Program-made: the position numbers and the translations under genes
The notes under the pieces: generated by a model
What the model saw: the letters and a program-made list of their open reading frames with translations, nothing else
Database searches by the model: none
What the model was told of the DNA's origin: nothing
Origin: an uncultured Gammaproteobacteria bacterium
Lineage (GTDB): Bacteria; Pseudomonadota; Gammaproteobacteria; Pseudomonadales; Azotimanducaceae_A
Length of the DNA stretch: 5,847 bases
Reading direction: 5' to 3'
Assembly (NCBI GenBank): GCA_913041025.1
Contig: CAJWGQ010000177.1
Location: forward strand, 1 to 5,847
Part shown: positions 1 to 5,501 of the stretch, one piece after another
Numbering within the stretch: position 1 is the first letter of the stretch
How the letters are laid out: the number at the start of each line of letters is the position of its first letter

Positions 1-676
1 CCGCCAAGAAATTTTGAAGCTGTTGCTTGAACTTCCTAACGTAAGGACAAGGGTTGCATCAGACTTTCATGACCTAGAAGCTATTCAGAATAGCGATTTT
101 CTTATCACCTACACCTGCAATCTGATGCCTGAAGAGCACGAACAATTGGCATTGAAAGAGTACATAGCCAACGGCGGAAAATGGTTTGCACTCCACGGGA
201 CAAACTCGATCTTAGAGTTTACAGCGGACGGCGTTGATGCGCCGGAGACTGCGCCGATACTTATGGACTTGCTAGGCTCTCAGTTTATGGCTCACCCACC
301 CATTCAGCTTTTTACAGTGAAAACAGAGGCGAAGGGCCATGAACTGGTTAAAGATATTGGGGAGTTCGAGACAGATGACGAGCAGTATCTTTGCAAAATG
401 CACGGAGAGAACGAATTGCTGATGTATTCGGATTATAGCGGCACGTGCGATGGCTGGATAAACTCCGATTTCACCGATAACGAGAAACGAGCAGTTTACT
501 ATATAAAGAAGACTGGAAAGGGAGAAGTCCTCTATCTCAATCTTGGTCATTGCCGAGGCCATTGGGACATGGAGCCAGTCGCTGAATACTATCCTGAGAT
601 CGAAAAGGGTTCATGGGATAAACCAGAGTACTATGAGCTTTTGAGGCGTGGTCTCAAGTATTGTGCGACACAGTAG
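1..676 (+). CDS. ThuA-like domain protein, 5' end cut off by the window
   Basis: Partial gene. The reading frame is open to the left edge (the first full codon begins at base 2 and reads RQEI before the TTG at 14), so that TTG is probably internal and the true N-terminus is outside the window. Seen, numbering from the TTG codon: a GG turn followed by LHG (G54-G55, H61-G62), LGSQFMAHPP (about 87-96), TDDEQYL (about 120-126), VLYLNLGHCRGHW (172-184) and a closing helix RRGLKYC. This order matches the ThuA family (trehalose-utilisation-type, class I glutamine-amidotransferase-like fold), whose members usually run about 210-280 residues. Characterised ThuA acts in disaccharide catabolism; most homologues in catabolic clusters have no proven reaction, so the substrate cannot be stated. 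No terminator-like hairpin with a T-run follows the stop. A 158-base gap separates it from the receptor gene, so co-transcription is possible but not shown. Family call firm, function open. Confidence 0.85.
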   Translation, partial: RQEILKLLLELPNVRTRVASDFHDLEAIQNSDFLITYTCNLMPEEHEQLALKEYIANGGKWFALHGTNSILEFTADGVDAPETAPILMDLLGSQFMAHPPIQLFTVKTEAKGHELVKDIGEFETDDEQYLCKMHGENELLMYSDYSGTCDGWINSDFTDNEKRAVYYIKKTGKGEVLYLNLGHCRGHWDMEPVAEYYPEIEKGSWDKPEYYELLRRGLKYCATQ

Positions 677-689
677 CGACACGAGTGGG

Positions 690-705
690 TAAACTTTTTA
701 GTTTA
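690..705. repeat. Perfect 6-bp AT-rich inverted repeat after the ThuA-like gene
   Basis: TAAACT at 690-695 and AGTTTA at 700-705 are exact reverse complements around a TTTT loop. The stem has one G-C pair and is followed by an A-run, not a T-run, so it is a poor intrinsic terminator for the upstream gene. It could be a small operator or be chance in AT-rich DNA. Confidence 0.4.
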
Positions 706-749
706 AAAAAATCAAGATATTAATCGGATAAAAGATAGCGTGGTTTTAC

Positions 750-767
750 TTGACTGATAAAGGTCAA
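750..767. promoter_or_regulatory. Candidate operator: TTGAC-N8-GTCAA inverted repeat
   Basis: TTGAC (750-754) and GTCAA (763-767) are perfect reverse complements separated by 8 bases, giving an 18-base dyad about 70 bases upstream of the receptor start codon. The size and spacing suit a dimeric helix-turn-helix regulator. The left arm also forms the best -35-like hexamer in the gap, so binding there could block the promoter. Five-base arms can arise by chance; no regulator gene is in the window. Confidence 0.3.
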
Positions 768-823
768 TGTAAGAAGGTGTCGCAAAGCTGTACAAAAAAA
801 AATAATCAAAAAAGTCTTAAATT

Positions 824-830
824 AGGAGGG
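824..830 (+). promoter_or_regulatory. Strong ribosome binding site of the TonB receptor gene
   Basis: AGGAGGG is a near-perfect Shine-Dalgarno match. It lies 4 bases before the ATG at 835 and 10 before a second in-frame ATG at 841 (protein begins MNM). Either start leaves the signal peptide intact, so the choice does not change the mature protein. Confidence 0.8.
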
Positions 831-834
831 AGTC

Positions 835-3222
835 ATGAACATGACGCGTTGGTACTTGGGGGTAGCACTTGTGTTCACCTCTATCGCAGGTAGCTTCTCT
901 GTATACGCTGAGGAGGAAGTTAGAGGAATGGAGGAGATCGTTGTTACTTCAAGACGAAAAGACGAATCTCAACAGGATGTTCCTTTATCCGTGACTGTCT
1001 TCGGCAGCGAGAAAATAGATCAGGTCAAGCCCACTACTTTAAGAGACTTCGACGCATTGGCGCCCAATGTGTACATTGGGATGAATACTGCTGGGCCTTC
1101 AGCCTCCGCCATATTTATCCGAGGCATTGGCTATGGAGATATCGAGAAGACACAAAGCCCTCAAGTTGGGGTTATTGTTGATGGCATTCAAATGGGTTCG
1201 AGCACAGGGCAATTGATCGACGCCTTCGATATTGAAAGCATAGAAATTAACAGGGGCCCTCAGGGTGTGTTGTTTGGCAAGAATACGATCGGCGGCAACA
1301 TAGTTGTTAATAGGGTCAAGCCTCAATTTAATGAGTTCGGGCTAACCACCAGCGCCGAATTCGGTAACTATGACTCAGAGAGCTTTAAGGCCAGGTTCAA
1401 TATCCCTCTGATAGATGATCAATTGGCATTGAAGGTAGGTGCTATTAGCCGAGAAAGAGAGGGCTACTATGACAACGTTAACCTAGGTCAGACTGCCGGT
1501 GATGTCGAGTTCAAGGCGCTCACTGTAGCGCTCAGGTGGGAGCCATCAGATAATTTCGAATTAATAGCGACCTATGACAACATAGACGACACCAGCCAAA
1601 TACCCCCGCAAGACCCAAGATTCGACGGCAGTAATCGGCACATAAACAGGGCCGACAAGGAAGAGCCAACGATTTTTGATGTAGATCAGTTCGGTATTCG
1701 AGCGACCTGGGACATTAACGACAGTTTGACGCTTTATAGCATCACCGGTTGGTATGACGGCTTTGATAGCGTTAACCAAGACTTTGATGGTGGAGATGTC
1801 GGCGGTCTGGCTACCCCATTTGCGCAGCTTCATACCTTGAGAGAACAAGGTGTTGAGATGTTCACGCAAGAATTAAGGCTAAATGGTTCAATCAATGATT
1901 CGATTGATTACATGATCGGCTATTACTACTACGACAGCGAATTGAACTTCAGCCAAAGGACGAATAACGTGCTGCAGATTCCGTTCGGCTTGCCGCCAGG
2001 AGTTCCATGCGCAGCAGCGATTCCAATCCTTCGAGACAATCCGACGATAGGAAACACTTTTTGTCAGTTCCCGAACGCTCGCTCGACCCAGTTAGCTTCA
2101 GAAGATGTTAAGTCAACTGCGATATTCGGATCATTAACTTGGAGACCCACCGATCAATTCGAGATCGCTCTTGGGGTGCGCCGAATTGAAGAAGAAAAAG
2201 ATGCGTTTAATTCGTATTTCGATCACGGAACCGGTGCCTTTGATGCACCAACCGTGATAGACGAATTTGATTTCTCTGCGTACCCCACCACTCCGGGCAC
2301 AACCTATAACGCCTCAGACGAGTGGGACGATACAATTGTAACTGCCTCTTTAAAATATGACGTAGCTGATTCAAACAGCGTTTACGTTAATTACTCGGAA
2401 GGGTTTCGGTCAGGAGGATTCAGCATCCGTTCAGCCAGAGATCCAAGCGAAGCAGCGTTCGCGCCTGAGAGTGCAGACCAAATCGAGGTCGGATCGAAGA
2501 ACGAATTTTTAGACGGCAGGCTTCAAGTTAACTTAGCTTGGTACGAGCTAAGTCTGGAAGGTGGACAATTCAGTTCAATTATCTCTCTTCCACCGGGATC
2601 GATTCCAGGCACAACAACCATTATAAACAACGGTGAAGAAGCGGTTTATGACGGGTGGGAATTGGAGACTAGATGGCTGGTTTCTGACAACTGGACGGTA
2701 AGCTTCAACTACGGATCTACCGACCCAGAGTTCTCTGACTACACCAGGCCATGTCAAATTATTGACGGTTGCGCCTCTTCCATCCCAGGTGCTCCAAATG
2801 ATCCAGATGGGACACCAAGGACCCTTGGCGGCCAAGACGACAGCCGAGCACCTGAAGAGACATACGCGCTCAACGTTTCATACGTGAAAGACATTGGCCA
2901 AGGCACATTCTTTGCCAACGTCGGGCTTAAGCACACTGGCCGAATGTTGCTCGTCAACACGGGTGCAGGAAATGACGCGAGGACCTATCAAGATGATTAC
3001 AAAATGGTAGACGCGCGTATTGCCTACGATTTACCGCTCGATAATGACGCGGTCTTGTCCGTCGCACTCTATGGGAAAAATCTAAATGACGAAGAATATA
3101 GAGAGCAAGCCCTTTTCTTGGGTGGTGGAACAGAGATCCTTCCGCTTGGTGGACCGAACACTGGTTTCCAAGGTTGGGGAGCGCCGAGAACTTACGCTCT
3201 TGAAGTAAGATACTCAATGTAG
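835..3222 (+). CDS. TonB-dependent outer-membrane receptor
   Basis: Outer-membrane active transporter, 795 residues, typical for the family. Residues 1-25 form a Sec signal peptide (charged start, hydrophobic LGVALVFTSIAG, likely cleavage after VYA). EEIVVTSRR at 33-41 is a TonB-box-like segment. The plug spans about 48-160, with VPLSVTVFG, IFIRGIGYGD, VGVIVDGIQMG and the hallmark RGPQGVLFGKNTIGGNIVV (140-158). The rest is a beta-barrel of alternating strands, with YVNYSEGFRSGGF near 517-529 and a closing strand GAPRTYALEVRYSM. Two likely surface loops carry close cysteine pairs (392/410 and 640/646). The last residue is Met, where outer-membrane barrels usually end in Phe or another aromatic residue. 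The type resembles the large receptor group of marine and sphingomonad catabolic clusters rather than classic siderophore or B12 receptors, so the ligand is unknown. The position upstream of small-molecule enzymes suggests import of their substrate (inference). A strong terminator follows it. Confidence 0.96.
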   Translation: MNMTRWYLGVALVFTSIAGSFSVYAEEEVRGMEEIVVTSRRKDESQQDVPLSVTVFGSEKIDQVKPTTLRDFDALAPNVYIGMNTAGPSASAIFIRGIGYGDIEKTQSPQVGVIVDGIQMGSSTGQLIDAFDIESIEINRGPQGVLFGKNTIGGNIVVNRVKPQFNEFGLTTSAEFGNYDSESFKARFNIPLIDDQLALKVGAISREREGYYDNVNLGQTAGDVEFKALTVALRWEPSDNFELIATYDNIDDTSQIPPQDPRFDGSNRHINRADKEEPTIFDVDQFGIRATWDINDSLTLYSITGWYDGFDSVNQDFDGGDVGGLATPFAQLHTLREQGVEMFTQELRLNGSINDSIDYMIGYYYYDSELNFSQRTNNVLQIPFGLPPGVPCAAAIPILRDNPTIGNTFCQFPNARSTQLASEDVKSTAIFGSLTWRPTDQFEIALGVRRIEEEKDAFNSYFDHGTGAFDAPTVIDEFDFSAYPTTPGTTYNASDEWDDTIVTASLKYDVADSNSVYVNYSEGFRSGGFSIRSARDPSEAAFAPESADQIEVGSKNEFLDGRLQVNLAWYELSLEGGQFSSIISLPPGSIPGTTTIINNGEEAVYDGWELETRWLVSDNWTVSFNYGSTDPEFSDYTRPCQIIDGCASSIPGAPNDPDGTPRTLGGQDDSRAPEETYALNVSYVKDIGQGTFFANVGLKHTGRMLLVNTGAGNDARTYQDDYKMVDARIAYDLPLDNDAVLSVALYGKNLNDEEYREQALFLGGGTEILPLGGPNTGFQGWGAPRTYALEVRYSM

Positions 3223-3234
3223 AGTAAACAAAAG

Positions 3235-3265
3235 AAAAAAAGGGGCTTCAGAGCCCCTTTTTTTT
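3235..3265. terminator. Rho-independent terminator, probably bidirectional
   Basis: GGGGCT (3242-3247), loop TCAG and AGCCCC (3252-3257) form a perfect 6-bp GC-rich stem. It is flanked by seven A (3235-3241) and eight T (3258-3265), which can extend pairing to about 13 bp. It begins 12 bases after the receptor stop. The T-run fits + strand termination; the A-run gives the same signal on the - strand. The T-run ends exactly where the next gene's Shine-Dalgarno begins. Confidence 0.93.
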
Positions 3266-3270
3266 AGGAG
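3266..3270 (+). promoter_or_regulatory. Ribosome binding site abutting the terminator
   Basis: AGGAG starts on the base after the terminator T-run. Two tandem ATG codons follow at 3274 and 3277. The spacing is 3 bases to the first and 6 to the second, so 3277 is the better-spaced start. No clear promoter lies between the receptor stop and this site. Confidence 0.7.
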
Positions 3271-3273
3271 AGA

Positions 3274-3639
3274 ATGATGGGAAATACAGAAATCGTTTTA
3301 GATTTTATTGACGCTTGGAACACAATGGACTGGGACAAGGCTGCAGGCTTGCTTGACGATAATGTCGTTTGGCACAACATCCCTATGGAAAAAATAGTGG
3401 GTAAACAGATGGTTGATGCTGCGATGAGAGGTATGGGGCCTGAATCTGTTGATTGGGAAGTACTATCAATAGCGGAAAATGGAAACAAGGTCCTTACCGA
3501 GCGAATAGATAAGTTTGATATGCCCGGCGACAAGAAAATTGATATCCCTGTGATGGGCACTTTTGAATTGGAGAGTGGGAAGATAAAAGCTTGGCGAGAT
3601 TATTTTGATTTAGCTACCTTTACTAACCAGATGGCCTAG
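3274..3639 (+). CDS. Limonene-1,2-epoxide-hydrolase-like NTF2-fold protein
   Basis: Small cytoplasmic protein, 121 residues (120 if the second ATG at 3277 is used, which has better ribosome-site spacing). The opening helix FIDAWNTMDWDKAAGLLDDN and the pattern WHNIPME, TERIDKF and GKIKAWRDYFDLATF match the limonene-epoxide-hydrolase branch of the SnoaL/NTF2-like superfamily. In the Rhodococcus enzyme the catalytic set is Asp-Arg-Asp (R99, D101, D132), with Y53 and N55 helping to hold the water. The equivalents here are R77, D79 and D109, with N35 kept and the Tyr replaced by Trp33. It is shorter than the roughly 149-residue Rhodococcus enzyme, mainly at the N-terminus. The intact acid/base set supports hydrolysis of an epoxide to a diol rather than a non-catalytic NTF2 fold, but the substrate is unknown. 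It follows the receptor and terminator directly and precedes the phosphatase by 46 bases, probably as first gene of the downstream unit. Family call good; enzymatic activity inferred. Confidence 0.85.
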   Translation: MMGNTEIVLDFIDAWNTMDWDKAAGLLDDNVVWHNIPMEKIVGKQMVDAAMRGMGPESVDWEVLSIAENGNKVLTERIDKFDMPGDKKIDIPVMGTFELESGKIKAWRDYFDLATFTNQMA

Positions 3640-3668
3640 GAACTGATCTCAGCATAGGATAACCACGT

Positions 3669-3682
3669 AAAAAAAGGCTTCA
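3669..3682 (+). promoter_or_regulatory. A-run and weak ribosome binding site before the histidine phosphatase gene
   Basis: Seven A followed by GG supply only a weak Shine-Dalgarno (AAGG at 3674-3677), 8 bases before the TTG start. The stretch A7-GG-CTTCA repeats the left arm of the terminator at 3235-3250 (A7-GGGG-CTTCA) with two G missing, but has no matching right arm, so it should not form a hairpin. Confidence 0.35.
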
Positions 3683-3685
3683 AAA

Positions 3686-4348
3686 TTGGCGAGAGAACAA
3701 CGAATTCTATTCATAAGACACGGAGAGACTGTTGGAAATCTTGAGCAAATTGCCCACGGACAAACAGAATCGCCTTTAAACGAGCGAGGTATCGCACAAG
3801 CTCACGCAACTGGAGAAGAAATCTCTGCATGGGATTGCCGTTTTGACATGATTTATACGAGCCCCCTCAGCCGAGCAAGGGACACCGGTTCCATTATCAA
3901 CGAAAAACTTGGCGTACCCTTTGAGGTGGTGGAGGGCTTAATTGAGGGATTTTTAGGCATCCTTGAAAACGCCACATATCAGGAATTAGAGGAGTTTGGG
4001 TTTGGGAGAGAATCTGTAAGAAATGATGACTTTAGCGGCCATAAGGGCGAATCACCAAACCAATTGGGGGACAGAATTTTTCGAACCGTTGAAGGGCTCA
4101 GAAAAAGTCATCCCAAGGAGAACCTGATAATCGTCAGCCATGGCGCCGCCATTGCCCACTACATGGCAAAGGCGCTTCAAACGAGACCTGCCTTCGGCCA
4201 TCAATACTTGATGCATAATGCCGGCATAACAGAGTTATCTTTCAACGGCATTAATCTCCCAGAACTCGTGCTGTTAAATCAATACAAACACATGCCAGTT
4301 GAACTTCAATCGGATCCCTTAAGAAGAGATCAGCATGTCCCAGAATAG
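3686..4348 (+). CDS. Histidine phosphatase family protein (phosphoglycerate-mutase-like)
   Basis: Cytoplasmic phosphatase of 220 residues that works through a phosphohistidine. The signature LFIRHGETVGN holds catalytic His12 with Arg11. YTSPLSRARDT supplies the second phosphate-binding Arg63, Glu87 in the LIEGFLGILEN segment fits the proton-donor position, and IIVSHGAAI gives the second catalytic His152. All core residues are present. The usual G-x-W-E-G stretch reads G-I-L-E-N, suggesting a broad or small-molecule phosphatase rather than a glycolytic mutase. The start is TTG at 3686: an in-frame TAA lies at 3668-3670, there is no ATG between it and the RHGE motif, and the N-terminus MAREQRILFIRHGE has normal length. 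A weak ribosome site and TTG predict modest translation. The 3' end overlaps the kinase gene by 14 bases, pointing to translational coupling. It may remove a phosphate from the kinase's product or a related metabolite (inference). Confidence 0.92.
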   Translation: MAREQRILFIRHGETVGNLEQIAHGQTESPLNERGIAQAHATGEEISAWDCRFDMIYTSPLSRARDTGSIINEKLGVPFEVVEGLIEGFLGILENATYQELEEFGFGRESVRNDDFSGHKGESPNQLGDRIFRTVEGLRKSHPKENLIIVSHGAAIAHYMAKALQTRPAFGHQYLMHNAGITELSFNGINLPELVLLNQYKHMPVELQSDPLRRDQHVPE

Positions 4349-5483
4349 GATTCCTCTTGCATTATCCGAGCTCACGAAGGAATGGCTTCAAGAGGCCCTT
4401 GGCGACCAACTGAATGGTTCCATAATACAAGAATTGTCTACCCAAATAATCGGCGTAGGTGAAGGTTTTATGGGACAGCTTGCCCGAATCAAACTAACTT
4501 TCGCAGGAGATTCCGAGGTAAAACCAGATTCTTTCATTATCAAGTTTGCTGCAGCCAGACAAGATACCCGGGACATGGCGGCTGACCGAAATCTTTATAA
4601 ACGAGAGATAGGTTTTTACCGTGACATCGGTGAAAAATCCGGGGTGTCCATCGCCAAATGTCATTTTGCTCATTACGATGAGCAATCAAACCAGTTCGTG
4701 TTGCTAATTGAAGATCTTGCGCCGGGCGAGCCAAGCGATCAAATACATGGCACGGACCGCGAAACCTCAGAAAAGGTGATTATTGGATTTGCTAAACTTC
4801 ATGCTAAGTGGTGGAACAGCAAAGAATTAGAATCTTTAGACTGGGCGAAATGGCAAATCACAGAAATGCCAAAAGAAAAATCCATCGAAATGTTTAAGAT
4901 TGGACACGAAGAAGCTAAACGAACTGGTAAATTTGAGGCATACCCAGAGATGAATCGGCTAATGGAGTATTTGCCACCCCTGCTTAAATTCGATCCCGCG
5001 CCACCCTTCCCTTTTTCTCTTACTCATGGTGATCTCCGTTCAGACAATGTTATTCGACCTACAAAGGAGGGAGGAAGGTTCGCTATTATTGATTGGCAAA
5101 TTAGCGGCATTGGCGACCCAATTTCGGACATTGCTTATTGGATGATCTTAAGCCTCTCTATCGAAGAAAGACGGAAAACTGAGAAACATCTTTTAAATCT
5201 CTACCACAAAACCCTTCTTGAATGCGGCGTAAAGGGATATGGATACAAAAAATTTGTAAACGCTTACAGAACAAATATTGCAGTAATCCAACTTATGTTC
5301 TCCATGCCAATTGACCAAATAGACGATTCAAGCGACCGGGCCAAAGAACTATTCCATCAGTTTTATTCTCGGATAGATGCCGCATTAGTGGATTGGGAAA
5401 TGGAAAAATTACTGAGGTCTTTGCCCTATATTTACCCTTTTATTAAACTTGTTTTAATTGCCCGCAAGGCACTGGGAATTTAA
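4335..5483 (+). CDS. Small-molecule kinase of the APH / ecdysteroid-kinase-like family
   Basis: Cytoplasmic ATP-dependent phosphotransferase of 382 residues. It has a protein-kinase-like fold related to aminoglycoside and choline kinases and closest in pattern to the CHK / ecdysteroid-22-kinase-like group. The N-terminus IPLALSELTKEWLQEALG is typical of this group and supports the ATG at 4335. IIGVGEGFMGQLARIKL (38-54) is the nucleotide loop, Lys70 in SFIIKFA is the likely ATP-binding lysine, and Glu91 in KREIGFY is its likely partner. FVLLIEDLAP (121-130) is the hinge. LTHGDLRSDNVI gives catalytic Asp233 and metal-binding Asn238, and IIDWQ gives Asp253, so all kinase residues are present. 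The substrate is unknown, probably an alcohol on a small molecule; antibiotic resistance is less likely given the catabolic setting. It starts inside the phosphatase gene (14-base overlap) with a weak purine-rich ribosome site at 4321-4329, so it probably depends on coupled translation. The next gene follows after 18 bases. Confidence 0.9.
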   Translation: MSQNRIPLALSELTKEWLQEALGDQLNGSIIQELSTQIIGVGEGFMGQLARIKLTFAGDSEVKPDSFIIKFAAARQDTRDMAADRNLYKREIGFYRDIGEKSGVSIAKCHFAHYDEQSNQFVLLIEDLAPGEPSDQIHGTDRETSEKVIIGFAKLHAKWWNSKELESLDWAKWQITEMPKEKSIEMFKIGHEEAKRTGKFEAYPEMNRLMEYLPPLLKFDPAPPFPFSLTHGDLRSDNVIRPTKEGGRFAIIDWQISGIGDPISDIAYWMILSLSIEERRKTEKHLLNLYHKTLLECGVKGYGYKKFVNAYRTNIAVIQLMFSMPIDQIDDSSDRAKELFHQFYSRIDAALVDWEMEKLLRSLPYIYPFIKLVLIARKALGI

Positions 5484-5492
5484 AAGGAAGTT

Positions 5493-5497
5493 GGAGG
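5493..5497 (+). promoter_or_regulatory. Ribosome binding site of the second SnoaL-like gene
   Basis: GGAGG ends 4 bases before the ATG at 5502 and lies just after the kinase stop. This fixes the start of the last, truncated gene. The 18-base gap leaves no room for a separate promoter unless it lies within the kinase gene. Confidence 0.75.
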
Positions 5498-5501
5498 CGA
5501 A

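Larger units (their letters stand above)
677..834 (+). promoter_or_regulatory. AT-rich intergenic leader of the TonB receptor gene
   Basis: This 158-base gap is clearly more AT-rich than the flanking genes and has several A-runs (705-711, 793-802), as expected of a promoter and untranslated leader. I do not see a convincing sigma-70 pair. TTGACT at 750-755 is a good -35 match, but nothing like TATAAT lies 16-18 bases downstream. TATTAA at 718-723 is a possible weak -10 with only a T-rich stretch as -35. No riboswitch fold was recognised. Two inverted repeats in it are listed separately. Confidence 0.45.

Noticed and set aside
14..16. TTG as the real start of the ThuA-like gene
   Set aside because: The frame stays open to the window edge and the residues before it (RQEI) continue the same helix, and the family's N-terminal strand is missing, so the gene begins upstream.
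143..156. 14-base exact repeat shared with 1420-1433 in the receptor gene
   Set aside because: Both copies encode the common peptide QLALK in unrelated proteins; the match ends abruptly on both sides and is best explained by chance codon choice.
272..562. Antisense open frame of 96 codons inside the ThuA-like gene
   Set aside because: It lies wholly opposite a well-supported gene, has no recognisable domain, and its composition looks like a shadow of the sense codons.
2954..3217. Antisense open frame opposite the end of the receptor gene
   Set aside because: The protein is rich in Arg, His and Leu with no family pattern, and the sense strand encodes the conserved last barrel strands.
3200..3230. 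Possible promoter for the downstream operon (TTGAAG at 3200-3205)
   Set aside because: The only -10-like sequence (TAAACA at 3225-3230) is a poor match at 19-base spacing and lies before the terminator, so it would itself be terminated.
3264..3560. Antisense open frame opposite the epoxide-hydrolase-like gene
   Set aside because: The sense protein has clear catalytic motifs; the antisense product is Ser/Ile/Pro-rich without a recognisable fold.
4335..5483. Aminoglycoside resistance gene
   Set aside because: The fold is related, but the N-terminal pattern fits the ecdysteroid-kinase-like group and the setting is catabolic, with no resistance or mobile context.
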